Assembly (NCBI RefSeq): GCF_003813905.1
Contig: NZ_RPFJ01000013.1
Coordinates: 1 to 57,744, forward strand
Reading direction: 5' to 3'
Length of the DNA: 57,744 bases
DNA from: Aureibaculum marinum
Lineage (GTDB): Bacteria; Bacteroidota; Bacteroidia; Flavobacteriales; Flavobacteriaceae
The position numbers and the translations under genes are program-made. Below are positions 46,964 to 54,682 of this stretch, piece by piece. The number at the start of each line of letters is the position of its first letter. The first letter of the stretch is position 1. The notes under the pieces are model-generated. The model searched no databases. It was not told the origin of the DNA and saw only the letters and a program-made list of their open reading frames with translations.

Positions 46964-46982
46964 TAAAACAAGTGGCTTAATT

Positions 46983-47672
46983 TTAACTACATGTACCCGT
47001 TACAGGGTTACAGGTGTCTCCATTGTTAATTACTTCAATAGGTGCTACTTGGGCAAATGCTTCTAAAAATACTTCTGGAGGTTGAGCTCCACTAATTCCA
47101 TATTTATCATTTATAATAAAAAATGGAACACCAGAAACACCACGCTGTTGGTAATGACCAATTTCTTGTTTTACAGCATAAGCAATAGTATCATCTTCAA
47201 GTATTCGTTTAGTTTTTTCAGCATCCCAATTGTATTCTGCCATTATTTTAGTAAGTACATTTACATCATTTAAATGTAAATTCTCATCAAAATATGCTTT
47301 AAAAAAGCGTTCCTTTAAACTATCTTTAAATCCTTCTTCACCTGCTACGTGTAATAGTTGATGTAATGGTAAGGTATTTACTGCCAACCATTGGTCGCCA
47401 AAATTAAAGTTAATACCTTCTGCCTTACCAGCTTCAGTTATGCGACTTAAAGATTCTGTTAAATCTACATTGCCAAATTTATTTGTTAAATACGTTTTAC
47501 GATCTAAACCCTCTGCTGGCGTAGTTGGATCTAATTGAAAAGGATGCCAAGTAATTTCTATTGGAGCTCCTTTCCATTGTTTAATAGCTTTTTCTATTCT
47601 ATGTTTACCAATATAACACCAAGGGCATGCCACATCAGATACAATAGCTACTTTTATAGTTTCTTTTTGCAT
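46983..47672 (-). CDS. FrnE-like DsbA family oxidoreductase
   Basis: The 229-residue cytoplasmic protein has the thioredoxin-fold start VSDVACPWCYIGK with the CPWC active site at about residues 17-20. The body (ITWHPFQLDP, GEEGFKDSLKERFFKAYF, RGVSGVPFFIINDKYGISGAQPPEVF) is that of the FrnE/2-hydroxychromene-2-carboxylate isomerase-like group. An extra cysteine pair sits at the very C-terminus (CNPVTGTC); some FrnE proteins are known to carry a second C-terminal Cys motif. Disulfide exchange in the cytoplasm is likely. Confidence 0.92.
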   Translation of the reverse strand: MQKETIKVAIVSDVACPWCYIGKHRIEKAIKQWKGAPIEITWHPFQLDPTTPAEGLDRKTYLTNKFGNVDLTESLSRITEAGKAEGINFNFGDQWLAVNTLPLHQLLHVAGEEGFKDSLKERFFKAYFDENLHLNDVNVLTKIMAEYNWDAEKTKRILEDDTIAYAVKQEIGHYQQRGVSGVPFFIINDKYGISGAQPPEVFLEAFAQVAPIEVINNGDTCNPVTGTCS

Positions 47673-47779
47673 TTATTTTATTTGTTTTATGAGCCAATTT
47701 TAGTCGACAATGCTACCAAAAACTTACAATATATCAGGCTAAATAGTTAATAAATTGGTTTTGTTATTCTTAAAAAGAA

Positions 47780-49861
47780 TTAGTCTACATTTTTAAGTTG
47801 AATATATTTTTTAATTTTTTGTTTACTCACTTTAGCATTCAGCTTTATTTTTTGATAGCTCCCATGTTGTATGGTGTAAGGAAATGCCCTATTTTCTATA
47901 ATATAATCTAACACATTTTCTTTATCTGTTGCACTAAGTGACCTTTTCTTTTTTTCTTTACCATCACTCACTAAGTTTTCTCCGTTAAAAGTAAATGTAG
48001 CTTTTTCAAATTGTTTTATCTCTTTACTAGAAACATTATAGGCGATAATAAAACTATTAAAGTTGTTTAATGTTTCTGCTTCTAACAGTTCATTTAATAC
48101 CAATTTACTATCGGTTGCATTTTTAATACCAATGTTTAGATTAGACAATTTGTTAACATGTATTTTAAACGTTTCTTTACTTCTACTTGAGTTTTCTTGT
48201 ACTTGTTGCGTAATATCTTCTAGAGTATACCACTGTTTATTCAACTGAACTAATGGTTTTTGATGTGCATTATAATTATAATATGTTATTTGAATAGTAT
48301 CTTTTAGGCTCTTATCGTTTTTGCCATATATTACAAAATCTTGTTTATGTTCTAAAGGGACTTGAAGTTTTAAAATACCGTTTTTTAAATGATACGCTCC
48401 GTAAGTAACTAAATCTAAACTCCCCACACTAAGTGAGAAAAAAAATTGATGAGTGTCTAAAAACACAATAGAACTTGCCATTTCAAAACCTCCCATATTA
48501 TAAATACCTTCTACCGTATCAGAACCTTTAGAAAAAGCTTCCATACGCTGTTGTTCTATACTATCTATTACTACATTTTCTCTTACTCGCTCTCCATTTT
48601 TATACAATTTATATTCATCATTAAATAAAATTTCACCATCAAAAGGTTTGTCGTCTTTATAAATAGCTTCTGCAAGTACTTCACCATCATAATCAAAAAC
48701 CTTATATTCTCCTTCTTTTATTCCTTGCTTGGCGTGGTAATACCCAATTGTTAAATCTCTAGCTACATTATAAAATTTTTGCTTGCCTTCTTCTTTTCCA
48801 TCTTTTAAATTTATAATAATTGGTGTTTTAGACCAATCAGTAAATGGCCTAGCTTCAACAAAAGTTCCATTTTGCTTATTGCCATTGCTATAAAAACCTT
48901 CTGCTATTTTTTTTTCTTTATTATATACAATTTCTTTTCCTATTTTAAGGCCATTTTCATAGTTAGTAATATAAGTAAGATAATTTTTTGTGGTCTCAAA
49001 AGTACCTTCATATGATAAATTGTCTTTATAAATACCTGTATACATCACTTTTCCGTTTACATCATATTTAGTATAAGAACCATTAAAATTTCCGTGTTCA
49101 ATTTCAGTAATTGATTTTATTCCTTTTACATAACCACAACTATTTCCTTTAAAAAAATCAATAGCTTTACCTTCAACAATCCTTTCTTCTACTACTTTAT
49201 TAATTTGTAATATTTGCCCCTTTAAATTGTAATAGGTTTCAGTAGACAAGTTGTAACATCCTTTATCAGAACAAACACGTTCATATGCCAGTATGTTGGT
49301 GTCTTGGTAATATAGCTTCTCACCTACTTTTTTTCCGTTTTTATATTCGACAAAACAATTACTTATACCTTCTTCTGGATAACCATTTTTATATTTTAAT
49401 GAGCTTACTAATTTTCCTTCTGGGCTATAAAATTTAGACAATTGTAGTTGCCCATCAATATATTGATATTCACTTTTTACAGCTCCATTTTTATAATAGG
49501 TAATTTCTGCTCCATTTTGTTTCTTATTTTTATAATGCATTTCCGTTTTTTTATTACCATTTGCATAATACCAAACTACTTTTCCATCATAATAAGTACC
49601 TGAACCCAAGGAGGTTACTTCTGTAGTATCATTTAGTATTTGCCATGCTTTAAATTGTAAAGTTCCATCACTATAATAGTCTTTAATTAATACTTTATTA
49701 CCCTCTTGTTCTAATGGCATTGGCCTGTAAAAACTAGCATTTGATTTTGTGGTTTCATTCCATTGATCATCATAATAAATTGTATCATTTTGGGCATTTA
49801 ATACACTAAAATACAGCGTTAGTGTTAAAAAAATACCTATGGTAAATTGTTTTTGTTGCAT
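47780..49861 (-). CDS. MORN_2/YwqK-type repeat protein, secreted
   Basis: The 693-residue protein has a signal peptide ending VLNAQ (about 23), then about a dozen repeats of the MORN_2/YwqK type (KNGAVKSEYQYIDGQL, YANGNKKTEMHYKNKKQNG, YSNGNKQNG, YDGEVLAEAIYKDDKP) through residue of about 430. The C-terminal 250 residues are non-repetitive. Database labels of the YwqK antitoxin type attach to such proteins, but nothing here indicates a toxin partner. It is probably a cell-envelope structural or adhesive protein. Confidence 0.82.
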   Translation of the reverse strand: MQQKQFTIGIFLTLTLYFSVLNAQNDTIYYDDQWNETTKSNASFYRPMPLEQEGNKVLIKDYYSDGTLQFKAWQILNDTTEVTSLGSGTYYDGKVVWYYANGNKKTEMHYKNKKQNGAEITYYKNGAVKSEYQYIDGQLQLSKFYSPEGKLVSSLKYKNGYPEEGISNCFVEYKNGKKVGEKLYYQDTNILAYERVCSDKGCYNLSTETYYNLKGQILQINKVVEERIVEGKAIDFFKGNSCGYVKGIKSITEIEHGNFNGSYTKYDVNGKVMYTGIYKDNLSYEGTFETTKNYLTYITNYENGLKIGKEIVYNKEKKIAEGFYSNGNKQNGTFVEARPFTDWSKTPIIINLKDGKEEGKQKFYNVARDLTIGYYHAKQGIKEGEYKVFDYDGEVLAEAIYKDDKPFDGEILFNDEYKLYKNGERVRENVVIDSIEQQRMEAFSKGSDTVEGIYNMGGFEMASSIVFLDTHQFFFSLSVGSLDLVTYGAYHLKNGILKLQVPLEHKQDFVIYGKNDKSLKDTIQITYYNYNAHQKPLVQLNKQWYTLEDITQQVQENSSRSKETFKIHVNKLSNLNIGIKNATDSKLVLNELLEAETLNNFNSFIIAYNVSSKEIKQFEKATFTFNGENLVSDGKEKKKRSLSATDKENVLDYIIENRAFPYTIQHGSYQKIKLNAKVSKQKIKKYIQLKNVD

Positions 49862-50410
49862 AATTTTATTTTAAGATTTTCTACCTCGATTTAACAATTT
49901 GATAGAATGATACAAAGCTAGTGTTTTGATTGCTTGAAAAAACACTGGAAAAAGGGGGATTAATTATGGACTATTAAATTTTTATTTAAAACAAAAATAT
50001 ACCTGTAATTAAAACTGAGTTTACTATAAAACAGTACCATTTGATTGCTGACAAAAATGTTATACGAACTTAAGTGTTTACAATTGACCACCAACGCCCT
50101 TAAATTTCTCTACAAAAGCTGCTATTTTTTGAAAAACACTTTGTTTTTTGGTTAAGTATTGTGGATTTAACGGACTCATTTTAGGTAAAATTAAAGGTAA
50201 AAGAATTTTTGATAAATTTGGTTTTAACACACCAAAAACCTAAATTATATGATTGGGAAAACCTAAAATAGGTCAATTATTAAATGGTTATAAAATGACA
50301 TCTTCCTTACAGGCACTTTTAGATAATATTATTAATATAGATATAAAATAGGGCTATTATTTTGATAAAGATTTATATTTTTAACATTTTAAAATACAAT
50401 TTCAAACCAA
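49862..50410. other. Gene-poor gap upstream of the restriction-modification operon
   Basis: These 549 bases separate the MORN-repeat gene from hsdM. They contain one short minus-strand frame (annotated separately) and otherwise AT-rich sequence without clear hairpins. A TATTTTG sequence at about 50355-50361 could be the hsdM -7 region, one base short of TAnnTTTG. No tRNA, integrase or insertion-sequence end was recognised, although this is the left edge of the defence operon. Confidence 0.5.
50078..50230 (-). CDS. Possible 50-residue small protein or gene remnant
   Basis: A minus-strand frame from a GTG at 50230 (or an ATG at 50179, 33 residues) ends at TAA 50078. The translation reads with protein-like composition: a hydrophobic Leu/Pro start ([17 protein letters not shown]), then [32 protein letters not shown] stop lies just upstream, so it could be the C-terminal remnant of a longer gene as easily as an intact small protein. 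No family recognised. Confidence 0.25.
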   Translation of the reverse strand: MLKPNLSKILLPLILPKMSPLNPQYLTKKQSVFQKIAAFVEKFKGVGGQL

Positions 50411-52012
50411 ATGTCAGAAGAACAAAAAAAACTACTTGAAAAACAATTATGGGCTATTGCCAACCTATTACGTGGCAAAATGGATGCAGACGATTACAGA
50501 AACTACATCTTAGGCTTTATATTCTTTAAATACCTTTCAGAGAAGTTGCATTTATACGCCAATAAAATATTAGCACCAGACAATTTAACCTATGAGCAAT
50601 TGGATGAAAATTCAGATAATGGAAAGTTGTATATTCAAGCCGTAAAAAAAGCCTGTGTAAAAGAATTAGGGTATTTTTTAAAACCAAGTGAGTTATTTAC
50701 CTCTATTGCTCAAAAAGGGAACAATCTATCAGAAATTGAAACCAATGATAATGACGAAGCAAAGCAATTCTTTATTATTGAAGATTTAGAGCGTATTCTT
50801 ACCAATATTGAGCAAAGTACAATGGGTACAGAATCTGAAGATGATTTTGTAAAACTATTTGAAGATTTAGATTTAACTTCTGGTAAGTTAGGTAGAACCG
50901 TTAAAGCCCAAAATGAAACCATTGCAAAAATTATAACCCATTTAGATGCAATTGATTTCAGATTAGAAGATACTGAAAGCGATTTATTGGGTGATGCTTA
51001 TGAATATTTAATTGGAGAATTTGCATCAAGAGCAGGTAAAAAAGCTGGGGAATTTTATACGCCTCAAGAAGTATCTACCATATTAGCTAAAATTGTTACT
51101 ACTCGTAAAAAGCGTTTAAAATCAGTATATGACCCGACGTGTGGGAGTGGGTCCTTGTTATTACGTGTAGCTAAAGAAGTTGATGATGTAGGAATGTTTT
51201 ACGGTCAAGAATTAAACCGAACAACGTACAATTTAGCACGTATGAATATGATACTTCACGATGTAAATTATCGTGAGTTTGATATTAAACAAGGAGATAC
51301 GTTGGAAGAACCACAACATATCGATATAGACCTAAAAGCAGAAGCTATTGTAGCAAACCCTCCATTTTCTGCCAAATGGAGTGCGAAAGGTATTTTTAGT
51401 ACAGATGATAGGTTTAGTCAGTATGGTAAATTAGCACCCAAAACAAAAGCAGATTTTGCATTTGTACAGCATATGATTCATCATTTAGATGAAAATGGTA
51501 TAATGGCAACCGTATTACCTCACGGTGTATTATTTAGAGGTTCTTCAGAAGCACATATAAGACGGTATTTAATTGAAGATAGAAACTACATTGATGCTGT
51601 TATTGGTTTACCTGCAAATATCTTTTTTGGTACAGGCATACCAACCTGTATTTTAGTAATAAAAAAATGTAGAGAAGTTAATGAAGATGTATTATTTATA
51701 GATGCAAGTAACGAGTTTGAAAAACAAGGTAAAGACAACAAGCTACTACCAGAGCACATTAATAAAATTGTAGATACATATACTAACAGAGCGGTAATAG
51801 ATAAATACAGCCACAGAGCAACATTACAAGAAATTGCAGATAACGACTACAACCTAAACATACCACGTTATGTAGATACTTTTGAAGAAGAAGCACCTAT
51901 TGATATTAATGCAGTTGCCTCAGCAATACAAGCCTTAGATATAGAAATTGCCGAAACCGATAAACGTATTGCTTCCTATTGTAAAGAGTTAAATATTAAA
52001 ACACCATTCTAA
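50411..52012 (+). CDS. hsdM: Type I restriction-modification system methyltransferase subunit
   Basis: The 533-residue protein has the helical HsdM N-terminal domain (about 5-165) followed by an adenine-N6 methyltransferase domain. That domain has the AdoMet motif DPTCGSGSLLL (from Asp241) and the catalytic NPPF (from Asn316). Nearby DAYEYLIGEFASRAGKKAGEFYTPQEV is a typical family signature. With HsdS it methylates the host sites, and with HsdR it forms the restriction complex. It is the first gene of the operon; hsdS follows after 37 bases that hold a small palindromic repeat. Confidence 0.96.
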   Translation: MSEEQKKLLEKQLWAIANLLRGKMDADDYRNYILGFIFFKYLSEKLHLYANKILAPDNLTYEQLDENSDNGKLYIQAVKKACVKELGYFLKPSELFTSIAQKGNNLSEIETNDNDEAKQFFIIEDLERILTNIEQSTMGTESEDDFVKLFEDLDLTSGKLGRTVKAQNETIAKIITHLDAIDFRLEDTESDLLGDAYEYLIGEFASRAGKKAGEFYTPQEVSTILAKIVTTRKKRLKSVYDPTCGSGSLLLRVAKEVDDVGMFYGQELNRTTYNLARMNMILHDVNYREFDIKQGDTLEEPQHIDIDLKAEAIVANPPFSAKWSAKGIFSTDDRFSQYGKLAPKTKADFAFVQHMIHHLDENGIMATVLPHGVLFRGSSEAHIRRYLIEDRNYIDAVIGLPANIFFGTGIPTCILVIKKCREVNEDVLFIDASNEFEKQGKDNKLLPEHINKIVDTYTNRAVIDKYSHRATLQEIADNDYNLNIPRYVDTFEEEAPIDINAVASAIQALDIEIAETDKRIASYCKELNIKTPF

Positions 52013-52014
52013 AA

Positions 52015-52042
52015 CGTCATTGCGAGAGAAACGAAGCAATCT
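52015..52042. repeat. REP-like palindromic element between hsdM and hsdS
   Basis: The sequence CGTCATTGCGAGAGAAACGA followed by AGCAATCT has arms ATTGC (52019-52023) and GCAAT (52036-52040). It matches the widespread small repeat of the form CATTGCGAG...ACGAAGCAATC seen between genes in many bacteria, including Bacteroidota. It begins three bases after the hsdM stop and fills most of the gap before hsdS, so it lies within the operon transcript. Confidence 0.6.
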
Positions 52043-52049
52043 GTAGCTT

Positions 52050-53141
52050 ATGAATACAAAACAAAATAATTTAATACCACAATTAAGATTTCCAGAGTTT
52101 CAGGGTGAATGGAAAATAAAAAAGATTGAAAATATCTTATCCATTGGAAGTGGTAAAGACTATAAACACTTAAAAGATGGTGAAATACCTGTTTATGGTA
52201 CAGGTGGATATATGACAAGTGTAAACGAATTTCTTTATGATGGTGAAAGTGTTTGTATTGGTAGAAAAGGTACAATTGACAATCCTATATTTTTAAATGA
52301 GAAATTTTGGACAGTTGATACCTTGTTTTATACACACTCATTTAAACAAGTTTTACCAAGATTTGTGTATTCATTATTTCAAAATATAAATTGGTATAAA
52401 CATAATGAAGCTTCTGGTGTTCCCAGTTTATCAAAAAAGACAATTGAAAAAATTAATATTAACCTTCCAACCCTTCCAGAGCAAAAAAAAATAGCATCAT
52501 TCCTTACAGATGTAGATGATAAAATTACCAAATTAACCAAAAAGAAAGACCTTTTAGAGCAATACAAAAAAGGTATAATGCAAAAAATCTTTAGTCTAGA
52601 GTTACGATTTAAAGATGATAATGGTAATGAGTTTCCTAAATGGGAAAAAACGGTGTTGGGTAAAATCTCAAATATAACAACAGGTAGTTCAAATAGACAA
52701 GATTCGGGTTTGAATGGTGAATTTACATTTTTTGACCGCTCTGAAGATATAAGAACAAGTAGTAGGTATTTATTTGAAGGTGAAGCTGTAATTGTAGCTG
52801 GTGAAGGTTCTGATTTTGTACCAAAATACTATGTTGGAAAATTCGACTTACATCAGAGAACATATGCCATAATGGAGTTTAAAGAGTCTATTAGTAAATT
52901 TATTTATTTCTATATTCATTTTCATAGAAGATATTTTTTAAGTCAGGCAGTTGGTTCAACAGTTAAATCTTTAAGGCTTCCAATGTTTCAAAAAATGCCT
53001 ATTAAACTACCTGTTAAAGAAGAACAAACCAAAATAGCCAATTTCTTATCAGATATAGATATAAAGATTGAAGCTTTAAATACCCAAATAGAAAATAGTA
53101 AAGCCTTTAAAAAAGGGTTGTTACAACAAATGTTTGTATAA
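52050..53141 (+). CDS. hsdS: Type I restriction-modification system specificity subunit
   Basis: The 363-residue protein has two target-recognition domains (about 10-125 and 195-320). Each is followed by a conserved helical spacer: LPEQKKIASFLTDVDDKITKLTKKKDLLEQYKKG and its second copy KEEQTKIANFLSDIDIKIEALNTQ...FKKGLLQQMF. The two halves define a bipartite target sequence that cannot be read from the protein. It is slightly short for the family (about 400) but both halves look complete. Variable recognition domains make it a hot spot for exchange. Confidence 0.94.
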   Translation: MNTKQNNLIPQLRFPEFQGEWKIKKIENILSIGSGKDYKHLKDGEIPVYGTGGYMTSVNEFLYDGESVCIGRKGTIDNPIFLNEKFWTVDTLFYTHSFKQVLPRFVYSLFQNINWYKHNEASGVPSLSKKTIEKININLPTLPEQKKIASFLTDVDDKITKLTKKKDLLEQYKKGIMQKIFSLELRFKDDNGNEFPKWEKTVLGKISNITTGSSNRQDSGLNGEFTFFDRSEDIRTSSRYLFEGEAVIVAGEGSDFVPKYYVGKFDLHQRTYAIMEFKESISKFIYFYIHFHRRYFLSQAVGSTVKSLRLPMFQKMPIKLPVKEEQTKIANFLSDIDIKIEALNTQIENSKAFKKGLLQQMFV

Positions 53142-53155
53142 AAAATGTTAAATTA

Positions 53156-53190
53156 GTTAATAAAATTGTTAATAAGTAAACCTACAGGTT
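53156..53190. promoter_or_regulatory. Candidate operator/promoter of the toxin-antitoxin-chaperone genes
   Basis: Between hsdS and the toxin gene there is an 8-bp direct repeat GTTAATAA (53156-53163 and 53168-53175, 12 bp apart) followed by the palindrome AACCTACAGGTT (arms 53179-53183 and 53186-53190). This is where an HTH antitoxin would bind its own promoter. No clear TAnnTTTG box is visible. Confidence 0.4.
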
Positions 53191-53196
53191 GATTAT

Positions 53197-53724
53197 ATGA
53201 AAATAGTTGATATATTTGCAGAGAAATTAAGTTCCGTTGCTTATAAAAAAGAAGGCAGTGAAGAATATGATGATTGCGAATATGATAGATTGCTAAATTT
53301 ATGGACAGATGTTAGTTATTTATATCAGTATGCCAAAGACAATGGGGTAAAAAATATTGACAAGTTTGTAAAAGCAAGACTTAAAGATGCCGAAACAATA
53401 GAGGATTTTCTCGATGAACTTATAGAAGACGATATACCATTAGATAAATATTTTCATCAATTAGATAATAATGAAACAGGTTTTAAATTACTATCATTAC
53501 GTAAAGGTAAAACCTCAATGAAAGATAGTTTAAGACTATATGCAATAAAAATAGACGATGATTGTTTTTTAATAACAGGTGGTGCTATTAAAATGAGCCT
53601 TAAAAACAAAGACCACAAAGACACCAGAGAAGAAATGAAAAAGATTGCAAAAGTTAAATCTTTCTTACAAGATAATGGCGTAGTAGATAAAGAATCTTTT
53701 TACGAATTTAGAACAGAACTTTAA
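53197..53724 (+). CDS. RelE/HigB-superfamily-like toxin (inferred)
   Basis: The 175-residue protein has an acidic helical N-terminal part (about 1-100). Its C-terminal part (KLLSLRKGKTSMKDSLRLYAIKIDDDCFLITGGAIKMS, then REEMKKIAKVKSFLQDNGV) has the strand-strand-helix order of RelE/HigB-type mRNA interferases. It resembles the long form with an N-terminal extension often seen in Bacteroidota. It lies 4 bases before an HTH gene, in the toxin-first order of HigBA systems, and inside the hsd operon between hsdS and hsdR. The catalytic residues of RelE-type toxins cannot be assigned with certainty. Read as toxin from fold-like pattern plus context. Confidence 0.65.
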   Translation: MKIVDIFAEKLSSVAYKKEGSEEYDDCEYDRLLNLWTDVSYLYQYAKDNGVKNIDKFVKARLKDAETIEDFLDELIEDDIPLDKYFHQLDNNETGFKLLSLRKGKTSMKDSLRLYAIKIDDDCFLITGGAIKMSLKNKDHKDTREEMKKIAKVKSFLQDNGVVDKESFYEFRTEL

Positions 53725-53728
53725 AACG

Positions 53729-54202
53729 ATGACAAATAAAGAAAAATTTAAAAGCTTAATTTCTAACGAAAAAACCAATACGGTTACAAGGAATAAAGAG
53801 CGTATTAAAAATAGAGCACGTTTAAGAGAATCGCAAGATATTGCTCTTAAAGTTTTAAATAAATTAGATGATTTAGGATGGTCTCAACGCAAGTTAGCAG
53901 AAAAGCTAAATGTAAGCCCCCAACAGGTTTCTAAAATTGTTAAAGGTAAAGAGAATCTAACTTTAGAAACACAAGTAAAACTACAACAAGTTCTAGATAT
54001 TCCTATTCTAGCAAGTTATTATGAGAAAAAGTTTCAAGCTTTTTCTTTTGAGGATATGTTAAATTTTGATTTTAATGTACCTACTTATAAACCTGAAGTT
54101 TCTTCAGGTGTACCCTTTTTTAAAGAAGAATTTAATAAAGGCTTAAGCCTTGAGCCTATTATGGTAGTTGTAGATGAGTCTAATTATCAAATGGCATCGT
54201 AA
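53729..54202 (+). CDS. HTH (XRE/HigA-like) antitoxin with C-terminal tail
   Basis: The 157-residue protein has a central Cro/C1-type helix-turn-helix (about 45-95: LDDLGWSQRKLAEKLNVSPQQVSKIVKGKENLTLET). A C-terminal tail of some 55 residues (FQAFSFEDMLNFDFNVPTYKP, ..., ESNYQMAS) is rich in aromatic and acidic residues and has no domain-like pattern. In known toxin-antitoxin-chaperone systems the HigA-type antitoxin has such an added tail that makes it unstable until a SecB-like chaperone binds it, and a SecB-like gene follows here. The toxin lies 4 bases upstream and the chaperone start overlaps its stop (TAATG), so the three are translated together. Confidence 0.85.
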   Translation: MTNKEKFKSLISNEKTNTVTRNKERIKNRARLRESQDIALKVLNKLDDLGWSQRKLAEKLNVSPQQVSKIVKGKENLTLETQVKLQQVLDIPILASYYEKKFQAFSFEDMLNFDFNVPTYKPEVSSGVPFFKEEFNKGLSLEPIMVVVDESNYQMAS

Positions 54203-54633
54203 TGAAAGAAGGAAGTGTAGGGTTTGCATTAGTAGGTATTAAAACCGAACAATTTGCAACATTTGAAGATAATTATAAAGATAAGGCTAAAACCAATTTA
54301 AATACAGGTTTAGAGTTTAAGTTTAACAAAGATGAAAAGCTAATAGCTGTTGTCGTAACTATTATTTTTGAGCAAAATAAAAAAGCATTTTTAAAACTTC
54401 AAGTTAGTTGTCATTTTAGAATATCAGATGAATCGTTTAAGAATTATTGTAATGATTCCGTTATTACCTTACCTCAAGGTTTTATGACTCATTTAACGAT
54501 GATTACGGTAAGCTCTGTCAGAGGTGTGCTTCACGCTAAAACAGAAGGTACTATTTTTAATAAATATTTGTTACCCACATTAGATGTGACCAAAATGATT
54601 AAAGAAGATGTTGAGTTTTCACTTGGTAATTGA
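54202..54633 (+). CDS. SecB-like chaperone of a toxin-antitoxin-chaperone module (inferred)
   Basis: The 143-residue protein has no signal peptide and follows the SecB plan. It has a strand with alternating residues (AVVVTIIFEQNKKAFLKLQVSCHFRI), then a loop with LPQGFMTHLTMITVSSVRGVLHAKTEG, the place of SecB's LFPYARECITSMVSRGTFP, and an ending LLPTLDVTKMIKEDV like the SecB end. The SVRG/MVSRG match and the strand-helix order support homology. In M. tuberculosis a SecB-like protein protects a HigA antitoxin; the gene order toxin-antitoxin-SecB-like here is the same. The start codon overlaps the antitoxin stop by one base. The next gene, hsdR, starts 49 bases later. Confidence 0.72.
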   Translation: MKEGSVGFALVGIKTEQFATFEDNYKDKAKTNLNTGLEFKFNKDEKLIAVVVTIIFEQNKKAFLKLQVSCHFRISDESFKNYCNDSVITLPQGFMTHLTMITVSSVRGVLHAKTEGTIFNKYLLPTLDVTKMIKEDVEFSLGN

Positions 54634-54653
54634 ATTGTGTAAAAACAATTCAA
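54630..54653 (+). terminator. Weak hairpin between the chaperone gene and hsdR
   Basis: TTGAATTG (54630-54637) and CAATTCAA (54646-54653) form an 8-bp stem that overlaps the chaperone stop codon (54631-54633), with an 8-base loop. The following CTATTTTGC is only mildly T-rich. It may act as a weak terminator or attenuator that lowers hsdR expression relative to the upstream genes. Confidence 0.3.
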
Positions 54654-54682
54654 CTATTTTGCTTATCAAATAATACCATTAA

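Noticed and set aside
47780-49861. YwqK-family antitoxin
   Set aside because: The label comes from the repeat family only. The protein is secreted, long, and has no toxin neighbour.
50078-50230. Remnant of a transposase or mobile gene next to hsdM
   Set aside because: The short translation matches no transposase pattern that I recognise, so it is kept only as a low-confidence small frame.
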